From positions 1 to 7,472 of the forward strand of contig CALFEW010000456.1 in assembly GCA_937958365.1 (NCBI GenBank): DNA of 7,472 nucleotides, given 5' to 3'. This document shows positions 1-5,265 of this stretch, in pieces. The position numbers were made by a program, and so were the translations under genes. Position 1 is the first letter of the stretch, and every line of letters starts with the position of its first letter. Origin of the DNA: an uncultured Chloroflexota bacterium. Its GTDB lineage: Bacteria; Chloroflexota; Anaerolineae; Promineifilales; Promineifilaceae. Below the pieces are notes generated by a model, which saw only the letters and a program-made list of their open reading frames with translations, did no database searches and was not told the origin of the DNA.

Positions 1-28
1 TGTTTATCTGGGGAACAGGTGAAGGATA

Positions 29-3000
29 ATGTCTAGACTGCCAACAAAAACGTATGCACGCACCACTGACCCACTCGAACTACCCACCCTTATTGACGTT
101 CAGTTAAATTCCTTTGATATTTTCAAAGACGAAAGCCTGGCCGAACTATTTGACGAAATTTCACCCATTGAAAGCTTCAATGGCGATTTGAAATTGTATT
201 TTCCGTGTGATCGGCCGGAAACCGAAGGATTTGATCTGAAATATTGGTTTGGGGAACCGAAATATAGCGTAGAAGAGTGTGTCGAGCGTGATATGAGTTA
301 CGCGGCGCCGCTTTATGTGAAGTGCTTGCTTTACAGCACCGACCAGGACCAGCCGATTGTTCAGGAAATTTTTATGGGGGACTTCCCCCTGATGACTCCT
401 GCCGGGACCTTCATTATTAATGGGACCGAGCGTGTTGTGGTGAGTCAGCTCATCCGGTCTCCGGGCGCATATTTTGAGGTAGTTGAAGAGCGTACGACGG
501 GACGGCCGTTAGCCATGAGCAAACTCATCCCGGATCGCGGCGCCTGGATGGAATTTGAAACCCGTAAAACGGATTACATCACCGTCAAATTTAACCGTAA
601 ACGCACGGTGCCGATTACGCTTTTCCTGCGGGCAATGGCTGCGGTTAAAGATGATTTGGGCCTCAATATCTTAAATGAAGGCAACGACGCCGATTTGTAT
701 GCCTTGTTTGAGGACGTAGATACCAACAGCGAGCATCTGTACATTCAGGGCAGCATTGAGCAAGAACCACCCTGGGACCCAGACAAACCGGTCGCCGAAC
801 AGGCGCTGATTGAATTCTACAAGCGTATGCGTCCCGGCGATCCGCCGACTCTGGATAACGCCACGCAGTACCTGTATGAACAACTGTATGATCGCCGCCG
901 CTATGATTTAGCCAAAGTGGGCCGTTACAAGCTCAATAAGCGTTTAGACCTGGCGACGACCATCCCGGAAGAGCATCGCACGGTGACTCAGCACGACATC
1001 GTGCGCATGATCAAGCGCATGATCCTCATCAACAATGGCCTGGAAGGCCCGGATGATATCGATCACCTGGGCAATCGTCGCGTAAAGACGGTGGGCGAAT
1101 TGTTGCAGGCCAAATTGCGCGTCGGGCTGCGCCGGATGGAGCGGGTGGTGCGGGAACGCATGTCTATCCGCGAGAGCGATACCGTGACGCCGGTGAATTT
1201 GATCAATATTCGTCCTGTAGTCGCTTCGGTACGCGAGTTCTTTGGTAGTTCGCAGTTGAGCCAGTTTATGGAACAGGCGAACCCGCTGGCGGAACTGACC
1301 CACAAGCGGACGTTGTCGGCTTTAGGGCCGGGCGGTTTGCGGCGTGAGCGGGCCGGGTTTGAGGTGCGTGATGTGCATCATAGTCATTACGGCCGTATCT
1401 GCCCTATTGAAACCCCTGAAGGCCCAAACATTGGTTTGATCGGTCGGTTGGCGACATACGGCCGTGTCAACAAATATGGCTTCATCGAGACCCCCTATCG
1501 CCGTGTGCGTAACGTCATCTCCGCTAGCAACGATGAGTTGCTTGGCCACGATGCCTTCCAAAACATCGTTCATCCCGAAACTGGCGAAATCATCGTCTCG
1601 ACAAGCGAAACCATCACTGCCGAACACCTGACCACCATGCGTGAAGCCGGTCTGGATCAGATACAGGTCTGGCCCTTCATGACCGATGACATTGTTTACA
1701 TGTCGGCCGACGAAGAAGACCATTACACCATCGCCCAGGCCAACGCCCACAGCGATGCGCGTGGTCAGCTCACAGAACTCCGCGTATCTTCCCGTCGCAA
1801 TCAACAATTCCGCTTCACCTCCGTGCAGCGCGTAGACTTTATTGATGTGGCTCCCCGCCAGATCGTGGGCATCTCTGCTTCACTCATTCCTTTCCTGGAA
1901 CACGACGATGCCAACCGCGCTCTGATGGGTTCCAACATGCAGCGTCAGGCTGTGCCGTTGCTGCAACCTGACGTACCCATTGTCAGCACCGGCATGGAAA
2001 AGCAAGCCGCCCTGAACACGGGCCAGGTCGTCGTCGCCAAAGAACCCGGCGAAGTGGTCAGCGTTGCCGGCGATAAAATAACCGTGGTGGGTGAAAATGG
2101 CCCGCGCACCTACAACTTGCGTAAATACAATCGCTCCAATCAAAGCACCTGCATTGATCAGCGCCCCGTGGTCGTCAAAGGCCAGCGTGTTGAAACCGGC
2201 GATGTTTTGGCCGACAGTTCATCTACTGAAAACGGCGAATTGGCTTTGGGTCAGGACGTGGTTGTCGCGTTTATTTCTTGGGAAGGCGGCAACTTTGAAG
2301 ACGCCATTCTGGTAAGCGAACGTCTAGTACGTGAAGATCGCTTCACCTCTGTTCACATCGAGAAACATGAGATTGAAGCGCGTGACACAAAGCTCGGGCC
2401 TGAAGAAATCACCTACGACATTCCCAACGTCAGCGAAGACGCCCTGAAAGATTTAGATGAACGGGGCATTATCCGCGTTGGGGCCGATGTCAAAGAAAAC
2501 GACATCCTCGTCGGCAAAATTACGCCCAAAGGCGAGAAAGAACTCAGCCCCGAAGAAAAACTCCTGCGGGCCATTTTTGGCGACAAGGCGCGTGAAGTCA
2601 AAGACTCCAGCTTACGCCTGCCTCATGGGGCGCGTGGCAAAGTGGTAGACGTCCACGTCTTTGATCGTCAACATGACCGCGATCTACCCGCCGGCGTGGA
2701 AACAATGGTGCGCGTGAGCGTGGCCCAGCGCCGTAAATTGCAAGAAGGCGATAAAATGGCCGGGCGGCATGGCAATAAAGGTGTTATCTCCAAGGTCGTG
2801 CCCATTGAAGACATGCCTTACCTGGATGATGGTACGCCGATTGACATTATCTTAAATCCTCTGGGTGTGCCCGGCCGTATGAATATCGGCCAGGTATTAG
2901 AAACCCACCTGGGCTGGGCTGCGTATCAGCTTGGCTTCCGGGCGATTACGCCCGTGTTCGATGGCGCTAAAGAAATTGAAATCAGCGCCGAATTAGCCCG

Positions 3001-3964
3001 CGCCTGGTTGGTAGATCGGGGGTGGGATATTGTCACACAGTGGGCCTGGGATTGGCTTGGCGAAATGAACTATAGCCTGGAAACCCTGGAAAATGATCAC
3101 GAGGCGCGAATTCTCTTCCTGTCTAACTGGTTGGGAGAGATGGGTTATGACGTACCTCGGTTAGAGACAGACTATCATTATGCGCGTTACAATGCAGGTC
3201 TGGAATGGTTGCGTACACGCGGTTGGGACCCAGACAAGTTGCTATTTGGTGGCCGGGAAGCATTGCGCAAACAAGACTTTGGTCAGTTTGACGAATACGC
3301 GATTGAAGTCTGTATCCGCGAGTGGTATGCGCTGATGCTTGAAAAATTTAGCGACCTCTTGCCTGAAAGCGTCAAAGTTGACCCGCTGGAAACTGATTTA
3401 GACACTTTGCGTGAACTGGCCGACAAAATCACATTGGTCAATCACATTCCGTTACCTGTTTATGGGAAAGAGCGTTTGATAGATGGGAAGACGGGACGGC
3501 CGTTTGATCAACCGGTCACCGTCGGCATCATCCACATGCTCAAACTCGCCCACCTGATTGAAGACAAAGCACACGCTCGTTCCACCGGCCCTTACTCGCT
3601 GGTAACACAGCAGCCGCTTGGTGGTAAAGCCCAGTTTGGTGGTCAGCGCTTCGGCGAGATGGAAGTATGGGCCTTAGAAGCCTACGGTGCCGCCTATACC
3701 TTGCAAGAAATGCTCACCGTCAAATCAGACGATGTGCAAGGGCGTGTCAAAACCTACGAATCTATCGTCAAAGACGAACCTATCGAAGAACCTGGCGTGC
3801 CTGCTTCATTCCGCGTCTTGGTCAAAGAGTTGCAAAGCCTGGGTCTTGCCGTAGAAGCCGTCACAGAATCGGGTGATGTCATCCGCTTCGGCAAAGAAGA
3901 CGACAAGAAGAATCGGCGTTGGGCTGGCACAGGATTGATGGATTTGGCTAGAAGCCGTCATTAA
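29..3964 (+). CDS. rpoB: DNA-directed RNA polymerase subunit beta (RpoB), with a large insertion
   Basis: RpoB is the second-largest subunit of core RNA polymerase and forms one side of the active cleft with beta'. The 1311 residues read without a break. Protrusion and lobe span about residues 20-390, and the lobe is the short form without the E. coli SI1 insertion. The rifamycin/fork region is at 404-437 (FFGSSQLSQFM onward). The catalytic core has GDKMAGRHGNKG at 907-918, where K909 and K917 match the two conserved active-site lysines. VPGRMNIGQ (947-955), AHARSTG (1181-1187) and the clamp-anchoring QQPLGGKAQFGGQRFGEME (1194-1212) are present. Odd features are about 150 extra residues after FDGAKEIEI and threonine at T428 where E. 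coli has R529. The ATG is supported by AGGTGAAGG at 17-25 and by a typical N-terminus. rpoC does not follow; the next gene is rpsL, 362 bases away. The identity is certain. Confidence 0.99.
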   Translation: MSRLPTKTYARTTDPLELPTLIDVQLNSFDIFKDESLAELFDEISPIESFNGDLKLYFPCDRPETEGFDLKYWFGEPKYSVEECVERDMSYAAPLYVKCLLYSTDQDQPIVQEIFMGDFPLMTPAGTFIINGTERVVVSQLIRSPGAYFEVVEERTTGRPLAMSKLIPDRGAWMEFETRKTDYITVKFNRKRTVPITLFLRAMAAVKDDLGLNILNEGNDADLYALFEDVDTNSEHLYIQGSIEQEPPWDPDKPVAEQALIEFYKRMRPGDPPTLDNATQYLYEQLYDRRRYDLAKVGRYKLNKRLDLATTIPEEHRTVTQHDIVRMIKRMILINNGLEGPDDIDHLGNRRVKTVGELLQAKLRVGLRRMERVVRERMSIRESDTVTPVNLINIRPVVASVREFFGSSQLSQFMEQANPLAELTHKRTLSALGPGGLRRERAGFEVRDVHHSHYGRICPIETPEGPNIGLIGRLATYGRVNKYGFIETPYRRVRNVISASNDELLGHDAFQNIVHPETGEIIVSTSETITAEHLTTMREAGLDQIQVWPFMTDDIVYMSADEEDHYTIAQANAHSDARGQLTELRVSSRRNQQFRFTSVQRVDFIDVAPRQIVGISASLIPFLEHDDANRALMGSNMQRQAVPLLQPDVPIVSTGMEKQAALNTGQVVVAKEPGEVVSVAGDKITVVGENGPRTYNLRKYNRSNQSTCIDQRPVVVKGQRVETGDVLADSSSTENGELALGQDVVVAFISWEGGNFEDAILVSERLVREDRFTSVHIEKHEIEARDTKLGPEEITYDIPNVSEDALKDLDERGIIRVGADVKENDILVGKITPKGEKELSPEEKLLRAIFGDKAREVKDSSLRLPHGARGKVVDVHVFDRQHDRDLPAGVETMVRVSVAQRRKLQEGDKMAGRHGNKGVISKVVPIEDMPYLDDGTPIDIILNPLGVPGRMNIGQVLETHLGWAAYQLGFRAITPVFDGAKEIEISAELARAWLVDRGWDIVTQWAWDWLGEMNYSLETLENDHEARILFLSNWLGEMGYDVPRLETDYHYARYNAGLEWLRTRGWDPDKLLFGGREALRKQDFGQFDEYAIEVCIREWYALMLEKFSDLLPESVKVDPLETDLDTLRELADKITLVNHIPLPVYGKERLIDGKTGRPFDQPVTVGIIHMLKLAHLIEDKAHARSTGPYSLVTQQPLGGKAQFGGQRFGEMEVWALEAYGAAYTLQEMLTVKSDDVQGRVKTYESIVKDEPIEEPGVPASFRVLVKELQSLGLAVEAVTESGDVIRFGKEDDKKNRRWAGTGLMDLARSRH
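2996..3241 (+). repeat. Four degenerate WL..[MR][GN][WY][DS] repeats inside the RpoB insertion
   Basis: RpoB residues 990-1071 contain four related 15-residue units: ARAWLVDRGWDIVTQ (990-1004), AWDWLGEMNYSLETL (1006-1020), LSNWLGEMGYDVPRL (1031-1045) and GLEWLRTRGWDPDKL (1057-1071). The shared pattern is W-L-x-x-[MR]-[GN]-[WY]-[DS], with a leucine six residues later in three of the four. The tryptophans W993, W1009, W1034 and W1060 are 16, 25 and 26 residues apart. The repeat is clear in protein but has diverged in DNA, so it is old. The units look like short helix-turn elements, but no fold was recognised. They lie within the larger insertion, about residues 986-1140 (DNA 2984-3448). Confidence 0.8.
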
Positions 3965-3974
3965 CATACAATAC

Positions 3975-4011
3975 ACAGGTGAATGGTTTCCGCAAAAAGC
4001 CGTTCACCTGT
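3975..4011 (+). terminator. Stem-loop just after rpoB, probable transcript 3' end
   Basis: ACAGGTGAATGG (3975-3986) pairs with CCGTTCACCTGT (4000-4011), giving 12 pairs with one G-T wobble and a 13-base loop. It begins ten bases after the rpoB stop codon and lies upstream of the next promoter, where a terminator or 3'-end-protecting hairpin would be expected. The bases after it (AAATAATCAA) are not a T-run, so it is not a textbook intrinsic terminator. It may stabilise the 3' end or act with a termination factor. The stem is certain; the function is inferred. Confidence 0.5.
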
Positions 4012-4069
4012 AAATAATCAAACGAACAATTGATACCGGCCCTCACGGAAGGATTACTGCCGGACATTA

Positions 4070-4097
4070 TTGACAATCAATTTACTTGTGGTAGAAT
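4070..4097 (+). promoter_or_regulatory. Sigma-70-type promoter for the rpsL-rpsG-fusA cluster
   Basis: A perfect -35 hexamer TTGACA (4070-4075) is followed by a 16-base spacer and TAGAAT (4092-4097), five of six matches to the -10 consensus. The bases TGG just before the -10 box form an extended -10 element. Transcription should begin near 4104, leaving a 5' leader of about 220 bases before rpsL. The site lies between the rpoB 3' stem-loop and the leader hairpins, which fits an independent promoter for the ribosomal protein cluster. Confidence 0.75.
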
Positions 4098-4169
4098 CGC
4101 CATTCGTATGTTTGCTAACTAGCTTCGCCCGGTAACTTAACCGAGTTACCAACCGAATAAGTAATTAGC

Positions 4170-4207
4170 ATGGAGGCCATCGAGTTTTTAACTACGATGG
4201 CCTCCAT
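4170..4207 (+). promoter_or_regulatory. Perfect 13-bp hairpin in the rpsL leader, candidate attenuator
   Basis: ATGGAGGCCATCG (4170-4182) pairs exactly with CGATGGCCTCCAT (4195-4207), leaving a 12-base loop that contains five T residues. It lies about 65-105 bases downstream of the predicted transcription start and before rpsL, so if it ends transcription it would act as an attenuator. The tail is only ATTTGT, a weak U-tract, so termination may be partial or conditional. The right arm's CCTCC resembles anti-Shine-Dalgarno sequence, and the left arm's GGAGG resembles a ribosome binding site. Confidence 0.5.
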
Positions 4208-4310
4208 TTGTCGGTAAGTAACGGCATATTCCCCACGTTATAACAGTTCACTGTTGGGCATTTCACCTATAACAGGTAAGCGTCAGGCCGGGGAAGTTTC
4301 AAAATAGAGT

Positions 4311-4316
4311 AAGGAG
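4311..4316 (+). promoter_or_regulatory. Ribosome binding site of rpsL
   Basis: AAGGAG lies ten bases before a GTG codon at 4327. This supports the GTG start, and the protein read from it begins with the conserved S12 N-terminus MPTINQLVRKG. Confidence 0.85.
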
Positions 4317-4326
4317 AAAAGCAAGC

Positions 4327-4755
4327 GTGCCTACAATTAATCAGCTTGTACGGAAGGGACGTAGCGCGAAAAACAAGAAAAGTACAGCGCCCGCCCTTCA
4401 GTGGACATTAAATTCCTTTAAACAGCGTCGTACACGGCAGCCAAAGGGCGCACCACAGAAACGTGGCGTTTGTACACAGGTGAAAACCCTGACGCCTAAA
4501 AAGCCGAACTCGGCGCTGCGCAAGATTGCTCGTGTCCGCTTGACAAATGGTATCGAAGTAACAGCTTACATTCCGGGCGAAGGACATTCCTTACAAGATC
4601 ACTCCGTCGTATTAGTACGTGGGGGTCGCGTGAAAGATTTGCCGGGTGTTCGTTACCATATTGTCCGTGGTACCCTGGATGCCGGTGGCGTTGACAATCG
4701 TAAGAAGGCCCGTTCCAAGTATGGTACCAAAATGCCGAAGGCCAAAAAGAAGTAG
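4327..4755 (+). CDS. rpsL: 30S ribosomal protein S12, with a 15-residue insertion
   Basis: S12 sits at the decoding centre of the small subunit and helps monitor codon-anticodon pairing. The 142 residues are longer than E. coli S12 (124). Conserved blocks are MPTINQLVRKG (1-11), PQKRGVCT (43-50), TPKKPNSALRK (56-66), GEGHSLQDHSV (84-94) and GGRVKDLPGVRYH (99-111). K59 and K103, matching the two lysines where streptomycin-resistance changes usually occur, are intact, as is D104, the residue methylthiolated in E. coli. About 15 extra residues follow PAL (after residue 24) and precede PQKRG. The C-terminal tail is lysine-rich. The start is GTG with an AAGGAG site. CAAGC (4322-4326) can pair with GCTTG (4344-4348), placing the start codon in a loop. 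rpsG follows after 12 bases. Confidence 0.98.
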   Translation: MPTINQLVRKGRSAKNKKSTAPALQWTLNSFKQRRTRQPKGAPQKRGVCTQVKTLTPKKPNSALRKIARVRLTNGIEVTAYIPGEGHSLQDHSVVLVRGGRVKDLPGVRYHIVRGTLDAGGVDNRKKARSKYGTKMPKAKKK

Positions 4756-4767
4756 GGAGATTGAAAA

Positions 4768-5241
4768 ATGCCAAGACGTTATCGCCCCGAAAAACGTGTT
4801 GTTGAATCCGATTTGCGTTACAACAGCGTCAATGTTTCTATGTTTGTAAACCGTCTCATGAGAAGCGGCAAGAAAAGCACGGCACAGCGAATTCTGTATG
4901 ATAGCTTTGACATCATCGAAGGACGCCTGAAGCGCCCGCCGTTGGAAGTCTTTGATCAGGCTTTGCAAAATGTCATGCCGCATATTGAAGTAAAACCTCG
5001 CCGTGTGGGCGGCGCTACGTATCAAGTGCCCATGCCGGTTGAGCCAGAACGTCAACTCTCTTTGGGAATGCGCTGGTTGTTAACGGCCGCTCGCAATCGC
5101 GGTGGTCGTTCCATGTCCGAAAAATTGGCTGCCGAGTTGATGGACGCAGCTAATAATCAAGGTTCCGCGGTAAAGAGACGTGACGACACACATCGTATGG
5201 CAGAAGCCAACCGGGCATTCTCCCATTTCTCGCGCTTTTAA
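4768..5241 (+). CDS. rpsG: 30S ribosomal protein S7
   Basis: S7 is a primary 16S rRNA-binding protein that nucleates assembly of the 30S head and lines the E-site path. The 157 residues match the common length of the family. Recognisable blocks are MPRRY (1-5), RLMRSGKKSTA (29-39), EVKPRRVGGATYQVP (74-88), MRWLLTAARNRGGRSM (101-116) and KRRDDTHRMAEANRAF (136-151). The ribosome binding site GGGAGA (4755-4760) overlaps the last base of the rpsL TAG stop, so the two genes are probably translationally coupled. The 12-base gap leaves no room for an S7 control element between rpsL and rpsG like the one in E. coli. Confidence 0.98.
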   Translation: MPRRYRPEKRVVESDLRYNSVNVSMFVNRLMRSGKKSTAQRILYDSFDIIEGRLKRPPLEVFDQALQNVMPHIEVKPRRVGGATYQVPMPVEPERQLSLGMRWLLTAARNRGGRSMSEKLAAELMDAANNQGSAVKRRDDTHRMAEANRAFSHFSRF

Positions 5242-5265
5242 CCGCCGATAGTATAGGTAGTATTA

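Larger units (their letters stand above)
4104..4326 (+). promoter_or_regulatory. Long structured 5' leader of rpsL, candidate regulatory RNA
   Basis: The rest of the 362-base gap between rpoB and rpsL contains no plausible gene but many pairable segments. These are GGTAACT/AGTTACC (4131-4137/4144-4150); TGCTAA/TTAGCA (4113-4118/4165-4170) enclosing it; the 13-bp hairpin at 4170-4207; AACAG/CTGTT with a TTCA loop (4242-4246/4251-4255); ACCT/AGGT (4265-4268/4274-4277); and the longer-range pair TTCCCC/GGGGAA (4229-4234/4290-4295), which would enclose the last two. Ribosomal protein operons are often controlled by a product protein binding such a leader. That role is inference here, and no known leader family was recognised. 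Confidence 0.5.

Noticed and set aside
1..28. Possible 3' end of an upstream gene (a TAA overlaps the rpoB ATG as TAATG; a TGA lies at 20-22)
   Set aside because: Too short to decide; nine or fewer codons in any frame, and the stretch also serves as the rpoB ribosome binding region.
671..1807. Several antisense reading frames of 70-161 codons inside rpoB
   Set aside because: They oppose a strongly conserved gene, show no recognisable protein features, and are expected shadows of its codon bias.
4036..4063. CCGGC/GCCGG stem as a second rpoB terminator
   Set aside because: Only five pairs with an 18-base loop and no T-run; too weak to annotate.
4239..4273. TATAAC hexamers in the rpsL leader as second -10 boxes
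   Set aside because: No suitable -35 hexamer at 16-18 bases upstream of either copy.
4496..5055. Antisense frames of 92 and 147 codons across rpsL and rpsG
   Set aside because: They overlap well-identified ribosomal protein genes and have no ribosome binding site or family resemblance that I could see.
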